Positions 37,374-46,600 of a stretch of 64,000 nt of DNA are shown here, one piece after another. The stretch is from Gimesia aquarii (GTDB taxonomy: Bacteria; Planctomycetota; Planctomycetia; Planctomycetales; Planctomycetaceae): contig NZ_CP037422.1 of the NCBI RefSeq assembly GCF_007748175.1, forward strand, positions 2,811,231 through 2,875,230. Reading direction: 5' to 3'. The notes under the pieces were generated by a model. It ran no database searches. It saw nothing but the letters and a program-made list of their open reading frames with translations, and was not told the DNA's origin. The position numbers and the translations under genes are program-made. Position 1 is the stretch's first letter, and every line of letters begins with the position of its first letter.

Positions 37374-37886
37374 TCAGACTTTGATCTCAATCAGATTGCA
37401 ACTTTTGGCATAACCCAAGGCACGTTTAATGGTGGGAAACACTTTCGCTGATGCAATACACAGCCCCAATTCCAACAGTGCTGCTTTATCAAAACGAGCT
37501 TGAATGCGATCTTCTAACGCTTGCTCAACGGAGGTTGCGCTGGCAACGTTTACAGAGAAATCATACAAATCGCGCGCGTCATCTGGCAACCCACTACCAC
37601 CTTCCAGCACAGACTCGATTAGCTGCCGGGAGACCTCATTTTCCAGAGCCATACGCACACAGAGTTGTAAACATGCGCCACAATCTTCAACCTGCATGGC
37701 AGCCAATTTGGCAATCCAGTACGTTTCAGGGTTCAAGTTCTCTCGATGACTTGCCAGAGGCATAAAATCGGCAAATTTCGCATACGCCAGAGGGGAGTGT
37801 TCTAAAAGTTCCCGCATATAGGTTGTGTCGTACTGATAATGTGCTTCAAATTCGGCAAGTTCATTTAAATAATCACGTTCACTCAA
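37374..37886 (-). CDS. carboxymuconolactone decarboxylase-like (AhpD-type) protein
   Basis: 170 residues, all alpha, with the CxxC motif in EDCGACLQLCVRMA, the redox or active-site pair of the CMD/AhpD family. The start is TTG 37886 with AAAGGA about 9 nt upstream. Family members act as alkylhydroperoxidase partners or decarboxylases. It lies just upstream of, and in line with, the ECF41 sigma gene, the classic arrangement in which the sigma factor activates the CMD gene. It may therefore respond to an oxidised or electrophilic small molecule (inference). Confidence 0.88.
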   Translation of the reverse strand: MSERDYLNELAEFEAHYQYDTTYMRELLEHSPLAYAKFADFMPLASHRENLNPETYWIAKLAAMQVEDCGACLQLCVRMALENEVSRQLIESVLEGGSGLPDDARDLYDFSVNVASATSVEQALEDRIQARFDKAALLELGLCIASAKVFPTIKRALGYAKSCNLIEIKV

Positions 37887-38002
37887 GTGTCTTATCCTTT
37901 CATGTTAATGAGGTGTTCGAGGATATGACGATTGAGTGCTTTCGAATGTGACGCGTTCCAGGAAAATTTCTGAAATGATTCAATTTGAATAAAAACGACC
38001 GG

Positions 38003-38506
38003 TCATTTACTGTTTGGTTCTTTATCAACTTGTAGAGGAAACATACTAATTCGCTGCGTATCGTCTTCAAAAATTATTATTTCCTTGCCTTGATAAATCA
38101 CTTCTTTCGTCGTCACCACTTGATTGGGCTGGTCGTGTGGAAAGCTTCTTTCAAAACGGTAATGGTCACCCTTTTCGTCCGTACTTAGATATTCCCAATT
38201 CAATTTAGAAACGGCACCATCTTGCCCGGATGTCATACCATATTTCACATTAACATTAGGCGAATTTTGCTGAGGTGTAAATGTGCTAGTGCTTCCGCTT
38301 CCACTTTTGTGATTATTCATTGATACAATGACTGGTTTATACTTCGGTGGTAAGCTGACGGGATCAGAATTCGTTTTTTCCGTTTGGGACGCCGTTTTCG
38401 CTGTCTTGTTTGTTGGTTTGGGCTTGGTCGAAGTTTCACAACCAAAAACAAAAATTAGTAAAATGAATGTCAGTACTTGGTATTGCATTGAACGTATCCT
38501 TTTCAT
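38003..38506 (-). CDS. hypothetical lipoprotein
   Basis: 167 residues beginning MKRIRSMQYQVLTFILLIFV and then FGC, a lipobox (VFGC) giving predicted N-terminal acylation near residue 23. The mature part has a Thr/Lys/Ser-rich linker (KPKPTNKTAKTASQTEK) and a beta-rich C-terminus with NWEYLSTDEKGDHYRF. I do not recognise the family. ATG 38506 overlaps the stop of the adjacent epimerase pseudogene by 4 bp and supplies the positive n-region; an internal ATG at 38488 has a better AAAGGA but would lose the positive charges. Confidence 0.65.
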   Translation of the reverse strand: MKRIRSMQYQVLTFILLIFVFGCETSTKPKPTNKTAKTASQTEKTNSDPVSLPPKYKPVIVSMNNHKSGSGSTSTFTPQQNSPNVNVKYGMTSGQDGAVSKLNWEYLSTDEKGDHYRFERSFPHDQPNQVVTTKEVIYQGKEIIIFEDDTQRISMFPLQVDKEPNSK

Positions 38507-39036
38507 TGGTAAATTTCTTGAAACGCCGATGCCAGATTCGAAAACGAAAATTCAAAACCTTCTTCTTTTAAACGACTTTTAAACGACGCGAGATGCAATA
38601 GCGACCGTAAAGCGCGAGTTCCGGATCCGTGCGCAAAACTAATGGCGCGCCGACCCGCACCATCCAATTGGCAGCCGGCAAGCCGATGGGCATGCGAACT
38701 GCGCGTCTTAGTTCGCGCATGAATTCGGCATTTGAAACCGGTTCGGGAGCGGTTACCAGATAGGATCCCTGCATAGTATCATCGGTGATCGCTCGGGTAA
38801 ATAGCCGATTCATATCCTGCACGTGAATCCAACTCATTCCCTGCCGTCCACTTCCCACTGTTCCACCCAATCCCCAGCGGGCCAGTTTTGCCAGTCGCTG
38901 TAAGGCACCACCACCGAGAATCTGCAGCAGGACGCCGACGTGACAACAAGACGACTTCACTGCCTGACTCACTCAACTGGTGTGCGAGGTTCAAACCGAG
39001 AAACCCCGTTCCCCCGGCGATCACAATAGGGCTCAT
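38503..39036 (-). pseudogene. decayed NAD-dependent epimerase (TIGR01777-like), internal deletion plus frameshift
   Basis: Three pieces of one epimerase are in different frames. The N-terminus (ATG 39036) reads MSPIVIAGGTGFLGLNLAHQ (NAD-binding GxxGFLG) to LLSR; after about 38935 the coding sense jumps to another frame with [33 protein letters not shown] and [15 protein letters not shown]. The family normally has about 115 residues between these parts, which are missing. Near the 3' end an 11-bp tandem repeat (TTTTAAACGAC twice, 38567-38588) shifts the frame; with one copy removed the ending becomes [19 protein letters not shown] and reaches the TGA at 38503. Both lesions abolish function. 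Intact, it would be a plausible ECF41 target. Confidence 0.85.
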
Positions 39037-39092
39037 GATGTTCTCTCACTGTTTTTTGATAAAAAAGTAGCCTTAGATGAGCTCAGTAAATG

Positions 39093-39920
39093 TCAATAAG
39101 GTGCCATCTTAGTCTCAAACTGGTAGTCATTAAAATCATGCAGCATTTTCGCTTCACTGAGCTTGTTCGAATTCACAATTTTAATCTGATACAAACACCC
39201 CTGTTCTACATAAGCAATTGTATTATCGACCCATTCCGCCCACTCCCAATCCGGTTTCGCGATGATCGCTCCGTCCGCACTCGTCAGAATATGTTCGTCC
39301 CAGTAGCAGCCTTTGCCTACAGGTGTGTTCGTTCCCGAATGGCATACTTTGATCAGCTTCCAATCCTCAGAAAGTTCCTTTTCAAACAGCGTACCCTCAT
39401 ACTTCGTTTCTGCCACTGTGGTACTCCGCATGGTCCAACCATCACGTTCCAGACGGGGATAATACACAGAAAGACATTCACTACCATAATAGCGTAAATT
39501 AACATCGGGAGTTCCCTGCTTGAATTCACCCGACGTATGCAGAGTTTGATGTCCCCCATTCAGCCAGTAGGTATGGTCATCGATAAATAACCCGCCACCG
39601 TGATAAGTATTGCCTTTTCCCATCAAATCAACGGCCTTGAGCCAGGGTGTCTTAGCAATGGCAGTCCAGGAGCCTTTCGTTTCGGAATTCCATTTTCCGT
39701 TCATGGCAAAATAGATCCAGTGTTTTCCTGAAGGCGCAATATCTGAACGCCTTTCATATATGCGACCTTTCAGCCACTGACCCACATGGAACGTATTCTG
39801 CTTTCGGTCCCAACCAATGATACAAGTCTTTTTGGCCGGTCCTCGTCGAATCACAACCGCATCAGAACTGTTTCTGGCAATCAGAATATGAACTCGGGCT
39901 GGAAATGTTTCTGTTTGCAT
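39093..39920 (-). CDS. hypothetical protein, beta-rich
   Basis: 275 residues without signal peptide. The opening FPARVHILIARNSSDAVVIR, GWDRKQNTFHVGQWLKGRIY and the following SGKHWIYFAMNGKW look like repeated blades of a beta-propeller or a sugar-binding scaffold, with many Trp, Tyr and Gly. I know similar sequences only as uncharacterised cytoplasmic proteins in diverse bacteria. ATG 39920; no convincing ribosome site. It lies between two relics of epimerase starts (39036 and 40125), which form imperfect direct repeats around it. Confidence 0.65.
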   Translation of the reverse strand: MQTETFPARVHILIARNSSDAVVIRRGPAKKTCIIGWDRKQNTFHVGQWLKGRIYERRSDIAPSGKHWIYFAMNGKWNSETKGSWTAIAKTPWLKAVDLMGKGNTYHGGGLFIDDHTYWLNGGHQTLHTSGEFKQGTPDVNLRYYGSECLSVYYPRLERDGWTMRSTTVAETKYEGTLFEKELSEDWKLIKVCHSGTNTPVGKGCYWDEHILTSADGAIIAKPDWEWAEWVDNTIAYVEQGCLYQIKIVNSNKLSEAKMLHDFNDYQFETKMAPY

Positions 39921-40040
39921 GTCAATTCAACCTGTTTTGAATGGTGACAGTGCCAATCATTGAGCCAAGCGAAACCTTCTAGGAAACATATTAGATCAGA
40001 GGTAGTCAACCTCGTCTCGAGCGTAAAAGTATCTGGAATT

Positions 40041-40125
40041 TCATGTTACAGAATATGACACGACAACGCATGCGAGGTTCAATCCAAGAAAGCCCGTTAC
40101 CCCAGTGATCACGATACGGTTCATG
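40041..40125 (-). pseudogene. 5' relic of a second epimerase gene
   Basis: A 27-codon frame starts MNRIVITGVTGFLGLNLAC and stops at once. Its first 18 residues parallel the epimerase pseudogene start at 39036 (MSPIVIAGGTGFLGLNLAH), and the DNA similarity continues about 20 nt upstream of the ATG (both have GAACATCATG). It is therefore the head of a paralogous NAD-binding epimerase whose remainder is gone. The rest of the 320-bp gap (39921-40240) shows nothing else. Confidence 0.7.
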
Positions 40126-40240
40126 ATGTTCTATCCTGGTTTTCTTCGTTCTGAGTTAATCTTGTGTATTTTGAACTTATTTTTATTCGGCTTTTGCTGT
40201 GAGCAATTAGTACAAGCTTTTCCTATCGCAATACAACTTA

Positions 40241-40621
40241 TCAAACATAGAGTGCCCAAATCAGATATAAACCGACGGCAATAAAACCGATTCCACTGAG
40301 AGGCAAAATCTTCATACTGAATTGGTTGGACTTCAGAATTGTACCTGGAACCATAATTAACAGACATCCTTTGAGCAAAAACGCCATGCCGATCAATGAA
40401 ACGGCGATCTCCAAGTGAGTCTTCCAAAGGAAGTGATTCAAAATAACGGCCATACCGATAAAAAAATGAACCATGCCTGACAAGTTAATGGATATCGGAT
40501 GTTCTGATTCAGCGTCATTCAACATCCGTAAATAGAATTCTTTCGACAAGAAAAAACCAATCCCTGTCACAAGCAGATACAATGCCATCATTTTGGCAAT
40601 GAATGATGTCATTTCATTCAT
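40241..40621 (-). CDS. hypothetical four-helix membrane protein
   Basis: 126 residues with four hydrophobic helices (MMALYLLVTGIGFFLS, INLSGMVHFFIGMAVIL, IAVSLIGMAFLLKGCLLI, LPLSGIGFIAVGLYLIW). No charged catalytic motif. It has the look of small DUF-type inner-membrane proteins found beside transporters, but nothing nearby indicates a partner. ATG 40621 is preceded by AAAGGAG. Function unknown. Confidence 0.7.
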   Translation of the reverse strand: MNEMTSFIAKMMALYLLVTGIGFFLSKEFYLRMLNDAESEHPISINLSGMVHFFIGMAVILNHFLWKTHLEIAVSLIGMAFLLKGCLLIMVPGTILKSNQFSMKILPLSGIGFIAVGLYLIWALYV

Positions 40622-40684
40622 ATAAAAAACTCCTTTAGCTGAAATTAACGAATCATCACCACGATGAAATTGGATTGTATGATT

Positions 40685-41710
40685 CTACAACCACTCAATC
40701 CAGCGGGCATGGCCATCCGTTTTCGCAAGGGGCAGATCAAGCAACTGACTATCGCGATACGCTGTCAGATGCAGGTGAGGTCGTGCAATATTATTAAACA
40801 GGTGGACTATATCGCGCTGTTTACCAAGTCGTTCGATGGAATTCAAAAAGGCCTCCTGCTCCGTTTTTGAAATTTGATTTGCGACATGAGTGTGATAGAC
40901 GCATAATAGAGATTCGGTGGGAATTTCTTCTGCAATCTCGTCGAGCATGGCAAATCCGTCTCCCGTCCTTAGATCGAGATCAGGCTGCATCTCGCCACGT
41001 TTTTTCAAAGCAGCATCCATGAGATCTCTTCTCTCATGATGTTCGGGCCACACAAGTGCACGCAGCCAGGCGACTTCGTCGGGATGTGATAAATCAATGA
41101 AGTTTAAATCTACGCCAATGCGGTGGGAAATCTCTGGCAGTGGCTCAGAGAGAACGGAAGGCTTGTTTCCGCGAAATGCAGAACGGATGAAAACGGGAGA
41201 CGAGGTGTCCCCATATGTGCTGGAACCATCATAGGAATACTGGTATTGATCCCAGAAAAGGTTCAATCCCGCGCTGGTCCCGATTTCGACCAAAGCCAGA
41301 GGTTGAGGCTCGAATTGGCTGGCCGCAAATAAAAACGCCGGAAAAAGAAAAGCACATCGTCTCACTTCATTGGTTTGCACGAACCGTGATTGCAACAGGG
41401 AAACAATTTTCTGACGATGAGCGTGTACAAAGTCTTTGAATTCCGACCAGGCATCCGAAGAAGTTTCTACTTCAGTTGTGCAAGATGCATAAAACACAGC
41501 CAGCGGATGCGAAATACCGGAAACCAAAAGATAATGCACGGCTGCAAAAAACAAATTCGGAACTGGCTGTCCCTCCTGAGCTTGCCCGGCAATCTCCAGA
41601 ACATCGTTGTCCTGTGCAATCGAACGCGACAAGCTGTAGTAGAGTGGGGAGGTTTCTTTGCACTCCCGCTCGGCAAAGTTTCGAAATTTCTCAGCAAGTC
41701 GGTGACTCAT
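40685..41710 (-). CDS. DUF2332 family protein
   Basis: About 341 residues from MSHRLAEKFRNFAERE. The DUF2332 pattern is visible: FAERECKETSPLYYSLSRSI, the conserved PNLFFAAVHYLLV, FVQTNEVRRCAFLFPAFL, LALVEIGTSAGLNLFWDQY (a methyltransferase-like GxxAGLN) and the C-terminal VCVYHTH. Members are uncharacterised; the GTSAGLN loop hints at a Rossmann-like SAM-binding fold (inference). A longer in-frame ATG at 41755 would overlap the upstream esterase gene's stop, so I prefer 41710. Confidence 0.85.
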   Translation of the reverse strand: MSHRLAEKFRNFAERECKETSPLYYSLSRSIAQDNDVLEIAGQAQEGQPVPNLFFAAVHYLLVSGISHPLAVFYASCTTEVETSSDAWSEFKDFVHAHRQKIVSLLQSRFVQTNEVRRCAFLFPAFLFAASQFEPQPLALVEIGTSAGLNLFWDQYQYSYDGSSTYGDTSSPVFIRSAFRGNKPSVLSEPLPEISHRIGVDLNFIDLSHPDEVAWLRALVWPEHHERRDLMDAALKKRGEMQPDLDLRTGDGFAMLDEIAEEIPTESLLCVYHTHVANQISKTEQEAFLNSIERLGKQRDIVHLFNNIARPHLHLTAYRDSQLLDLPLAKTDGHARWIEWL

Positions 41711-41751
41711 AATTTCCAAAATCGATGTAAGACGCTCGCAAGAAAAGCAAA

Positions 41752-42732
41752 TCACCGCATACGATCATGCATGAATTCAAACGCCTGTTGATAGGCAGCG
41801 ACAATCAGTTTTGGATCTCCGCCTGCCAGACCATGTTCGCCGTTCGGAATTGTGACCAGTTCGTGTTCGACACCGTGCTGCTTTAATTGTTCTGCCATTA
41901 ACGTGGATTGTTTATAAGGAACATCAGTGTCTTTGGTGCCGTGTATCATGAGCGTTGGAGGATAATCTTTGGTTACATTCTTCAACGTCATATATGGATA
42001 GAATTTTTCGGGCTCGCGGTGGTGATCCCAACCGGCGACTTCTTTCGGCCAGATGCCGTGTTGCCTACAGTATTGATAAAAAGCACCACGATTTTTTTTG
42101 CTGTCCCGGGAATCTGCAATCGGTGGACCGCTGACCTGTTGATAGGCTTCTGTTTTTGTAAATTTGGTTTGATGACGACCATGGGGACTCGGCTTTCCAA
42201 TCCAGTCGCCGATCAGATCGCCATAGCCCCAGAAAGGAACGAGTACGGTTGGTCGCGGCTTCGCACGATAGCCGGCAATCATGGTCAGGCAGCCACCTGC
42301 CGACCCGCCAGAAACTGCGACTTTGCTCGTATCAACATTGAACAACTCAGGGCCCTTTCGATGCAGCCAGGTGAACCCATCTTCCAGATCAGCGATAATT
42401 TCCGGCAGCTTAGTTTCAGGGGCCAGGCGATAATCAAACGAAACAACTGCATATCCGGCGTTCAACATATCTTTTAAGACACGACCACTCACACCACCTC
42501 GATGTCCAACGATGAGGGCACCGCCATGAAACCAGACCATCACAGGTCGGGTTTTATTATCATCGGCCCGATGTACGTCCGCCTTGATTTCCAAATCGCC
42601 TACCATCTTATAAGTAAATGTTTTGACTTTTGTTTTAGGCTGCCTGGCAGTAAGCATTGAAGGCAAACAGAAAGCTGACGCACCAGCGGCACAGACTCCC
42701 AACATCTCTCGGCGGTTCATATTTGACAGCAT
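41752..42732 (-). CDS. exported alpha/beta hydrolase (esterase/lipase)
   Basis: About 326 residues. MNRREMLGVCAAGASAFCLPS resembles a twin-arginine or Sec signal (RR then hydrophobic). The hormone-sensitive-lipase-like oxyanion motif appears as VWFHGGALIVG, the nucleophile elbow as VSGGSAGGCL (GGSAGG), and the C-terminal triad as HGTKDTDVPYKQ (Asp) and PNGEHGLAGG (His). Start ATG 42732 is chosen because AGGAGA lies about 9 nt upstream. It likely hydrolyses esters of sugars or small acyl compounds outside the cytoplasm. Confidence 0.87.
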   Translation of the reverse strand: MLSNMNRREMLGVCAAGASAFCLPSMLTARQPKTKVKTFTYKMVGDLEIKADVHRADDNKTRPVMVWFHGGALIVGHRGGVSGRVLKDMLNAGYAVVSFDYRLAPETKLPEIIADLEDGFTWLHRKGPELFNVDTSKVAVSGGSAGGCLTMIAGYRAKPRPTVLVPFWGYGDLIGDWIGKPSPHGRHQTKFTKTEAYQQVSGPPIADSRDSKKNRGAFYQYCRQHGIWPKEVAGWDHHREPEKFYPYMTLKNVTKDYPPTLMIHGTKDTDVPYKQSTLMAEQLKQHGVEHELVTIPNGEHGLAGGDPKLIVAAYQQAFEFMHDRMR

Positions 42733-42813
42733 GTTTCGCATTCTCCTGATGAAAAGATCTAAGTCTGATTAAACAATATCAGAGAAGACCTCTTAGAAGC
42801 AAATATTATTGTA

Positions 42814-43383
42814 TTATCGCGCGGAAAAGAGTTCCATTAGTACGATGAGAGAGATCAACAATACAAAAATCGTCCAGGCCGACTGGGCAGAAATACGTTC
42901 CGGTTTTTGAATCCATTCTTGAAAAGAGCCTAATTGATGCCACAAGAAAAAACCGGCAGAGATGGTCAATAAACCAAACAACCACATCACCCAGAGCGGT
43001 GTGCCAGAATGGAGCATCACCCCACAATCGCCAATTCCTTCCCATGAACCGCCGGCAATATATGCACCATTGGCAATCAAGCAGAAGCCTGCAAAAAATT
43101 GAAAGATCCCGAATTGAGACCAACCAAGTCCGCGCACAACGAAATGCAATGTTAAAGGAATCAAAACCCCTAGAAGTGGCCCCGCCCAGACTACAATTGC
43201 CGGACAAGGATTTTCAGTCAGATCAGTGCGAGAAATTGCTAATGGATGCAAAACCACTTGAGAAACTGAGCCGCCGGTTAAAATGGCACCGATCACGTGT
43301 CCCAATTCATGAATGCCCATCATCGCCAGCCAGGAAATCAACGCTAAAGAAAGGCAAAACAGGATCTGGTAAAATCGATTCAT
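42814..43383 (-). CDS. small M50-like membrane metalloprotease
   Basis: About 189 residues, five or six hydrophobic helices. Helix 1 holds MMGIHELGHVIGAILTGG, the HExxH zinc site of M50/site-2-type proteases. The usual NPxPxxDG motif is not obvious; a GDCGVML element in a later helix may supply the third zinc ligand. Start chosen at ATG 43383 (MNRFYQILF) over an upstream in-frame ATG at 43398. If active it would cleave membrane-embedded substrates; the weak second motif leaves doubt. Confidence 0.7.
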   Translation of the reverse strand: MNRFYQILFCLSLALISWLAMMGIHELGHVIGAILTGGSVSQVVLHPLAISRTDLTENPCPAIVVWAGPLLGVLIPLTLHFVVRGLGWSQFGIFQFFAGFCLIANGAYIAGGSWEGIGDCGVMLHSGTPLWVMWLFGLLTISAGFFLWHQLGSFQEWIQKPERISAQSAWTIFVLLISLIVLMELFSAR

Positions 43384-43602
43384 TGTTAGAGTTCTCACTA
43401 AAAGTCACCCTGCAAACGAAGCACATAAACTATTATATAACAAACACTTAAAAACAAAAAAATCGCAAGATATCGAATCCGTTTATATAGACTGCATAAA
43501 AGTCACTTTTGTCGGATGACAGGGCCTTAAGTGGGTTGTTATGATGAAGAACCAACCTTTTGTTAATTTCCTTTAGTTTTATCTACCAAGAAGTTTATCA
43601 CA

Positions 43603-46600
43603 ATGCTCAACAGAACTTTTCTGAAGCACACGCTCTCCCTGTTCGCATTCACCTGTGTCTGTGGACTTTCATTTCTATCGGTGACGGGCGAAGAAAAACA
43701 GCCTCCTTCGAAAGCTCAAACCCCCGCGGATCAACCTTTGATTGTATTTATGATTGGAGAGAAAGGGTACAAGACATCTGAAAGTTTACCCGCCTTTGCG
43801 AAAGCGCACTTACAGCCTCTGGGATTTCGTACCGAGTTTGTCTTTGCAGATAAAAAAGATTCGAATTCCTTCCCGGGGCTGGATGTCATTAAAGAAGCTG
43901 ATTTACTGTTTCTGAGTGTCCGCCGGAAAACACTACCTACAGCTCAGATGAAATTAATTCGAGATTATCTTGCTGCAGGAAAGCCCCTGATGGCGTTACG
44001 AACGTCGAGCCATGGATTTGCGCTTAGTAAAGATGAACCAGCAAAAGGATATGTGGAATGGAAAGAATTTGATAAGGAGGTCCTGGGTGGTGAATATGCA
44101 GGTGACTTCAATAACAAAACTCCGACTGATGTGACGACGCAATTACGAGCAGAACAGAACCCCATCATGGCCACAGTTCGCAATAAGTACTTTCGCAGCA
44201 AAGGCTCGATGTATAAAAGCATTAACCTCAAGAGTTCAACGAAAGTGTTACTGCGTGGGCTCTCTCGCGTCGAAGGACAACCCGTACAGATGCCGGTTGC
44301 CTGGACGAACATGTATAAGAAATCACGTATTTTTTACACATCACTGGGCCATCCGGGTGATTTCAAAATCAATACCTTTACGCATACACTCATCAATGCC
44401 GTCTACTGGTGTTTGAAAAAAGAGCCTCCACAAGTCGATGTTGCCGGAAAAATCAGTCGAGATCGATTCAAAAAAGATCTGGCTGGCAATGAGCAAGTAG
44501 ACAAAGTCATGAAATCATTTAAAGGCCGCGGCGAAGTTGGTGATGAATCTGATCCGACCCCACCCGAAGAAGCGGTGAAACTGTTTCAGGTTCACAAAGA
44601 CTTTGTGATGGAAAGTATCGCGGCAGAACCGGAAGTGATGCAGCCACTCTATATGAGCTTCGACCATCGGGGGCGGATGTGGGTCGTGCAATATCTACAG
44701 TATCCGTTTCCTGCTGGATTGAAAGTGGTCAAGTATGACCAGTATTTACGCGCTGTCTTCGACAAAGTTCCTCCACCGCCCCCAAATCATTTCAAAGGGG
44801 CTGACAAAATTTCGGTACTGGAAGACACCAATGGGGATGGTACATTTGACAAAATTAAGGACGTGATTACCAGCTTGAATATTGTCTCTGCTGTCACAGT
44901 GGGCCGGGGTGGTATCTGGGTATTGAACCCTCCTTACCTTTTGTTTTATCCCGATGCAAACGGTGATGATATTCCCGATGGCGACCCGGAAGTTCATCTT
45001 TCAGGTTTTGGGTTGGAAGATACTCACTCTGTGGCTAACAGCCTGAAATGGGGACCGGATGGATGGCTCTATGGGGCCAACGGAAGTACGACTACAGGAA
45101 CAGTCAGTTCTGAAGTGACCAAACGTGTGCACTTCAAAGGGCAGATGATCTGGCGCTACCACCCTGAAAGTAAAATCTTCGAAATTTTTGCGGAAGGGGG
45201 CGGCAACACATTTAGCGTCGAGATCGATTCCAAAGGGCGTGTCTTTTCTGGAACCAACAATGGTGGCACTCGTGGTATGCATTACGCTCAAGGTGGCTAT
45301 GCCAAAAAGAACTGGGGGAAACATGGGCCACTGACAAATCCCTATGCCTTCGGTTTTTATGAGCATATGCGTCATAAAGGATATCAGGAGAGATTCAGCC
45401 AGACCTTTTCGATTTACGAAGGGGGCATATTTCCCGCTAAATACAACGGCGCCGTCTTTGCTGCCAACTCACTACATAATCGCGTGATGGCCAGCCAGTT
45501 GATTCCTGATACCTCTACTTACCGCACGGAAGACATGCCGCCTATCGTGTTAACACAAGATCGCTGGTTCCGTCCTGTCGACATCAAAGTGGGGCCTGAT
45601 GGTTGTGTGTATCTGGCTGACTGGTATGACAGTCGTCTGACTCACGTCGACCCACGTGATAATTGGCACAAAACCAGTGGCCGTATTTATCGACTCAAAC
45701 CAACGAATTTCCAACCAATCAAACCATTTGATCTTGCGAAACAAACAAACGCGGAACTCATCAAAACAATGGGGCATCCGAATAAATGGTTCCGTCAAAA
45801 AGCGGTTCAAGTGATTGGCGAACGCGGAGATCAGTCGATGATTCCCACACTGACAAAAATTGCGAAAAGTGAACAGGATGAACGCGCGCTGGAAGCGCTC
45901 TGGGCATTGAATTTACTTGGCGCCTTCAATGAACATCTCGCTCTGGAATTATTGGGACACCGTGATCAGCATGTCCGACGCTGGACCATCCGTCTGCTTG
46001 GTGATTCGCATCAGATCTCTCAAAGACTTACGAAAGCATTAGTTGAACAGGCCAAGATCGAACCATATGCCGAAGTACGCTCTCAACTGGCTTCTTCCGC
46101 TAAGCGTTTTCCTGCGGAAGCGGGCCTAGAGATTACCTATCAACTATTAAGACGAGAAGAAGACCAGGCCGACTTGCATATTCCGCTGCTTCTGTGGTGG
46201 GCAATCGAGAGTAAAGCCACTTCCGACCGAAGTGCCGTTCTTACCCTATTTTCTAAACCAGATTTCTGGCAGGTGAAAATGGTACAAGATTACATTCTGG
46301 AACGGATCATGCAACGCTATGCCATGGCCGGCGGTCCGGAAAATTATGACATGTGTGCTAAGCTGCTCAAGCTGGCCCCATCAGCCGGGCATAAACAAAA
46401 ATTGATGGTAGGCATGCTAGAAGCATTCCGGGGGCAGAAAATTGATAATCTCCCAAAAGAACTTAGCAAGGGTCTGGCCGAGTATCAAAAGACATTGGGC
46501 GAATCGGATCTTGCACTGGCATTACGTCTGGGAGACAAAGCGGCCACAACTCGCGCTTTGAAAATCATCGCTGACAAAAATGCAGACCGCCCTACACGTT

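Noticed and set aside
40131..40427. 98-codon minus-strand frame
   Set aside because: It overlaps the four-helix membrane protein gene in another frame and has no family resemblance.
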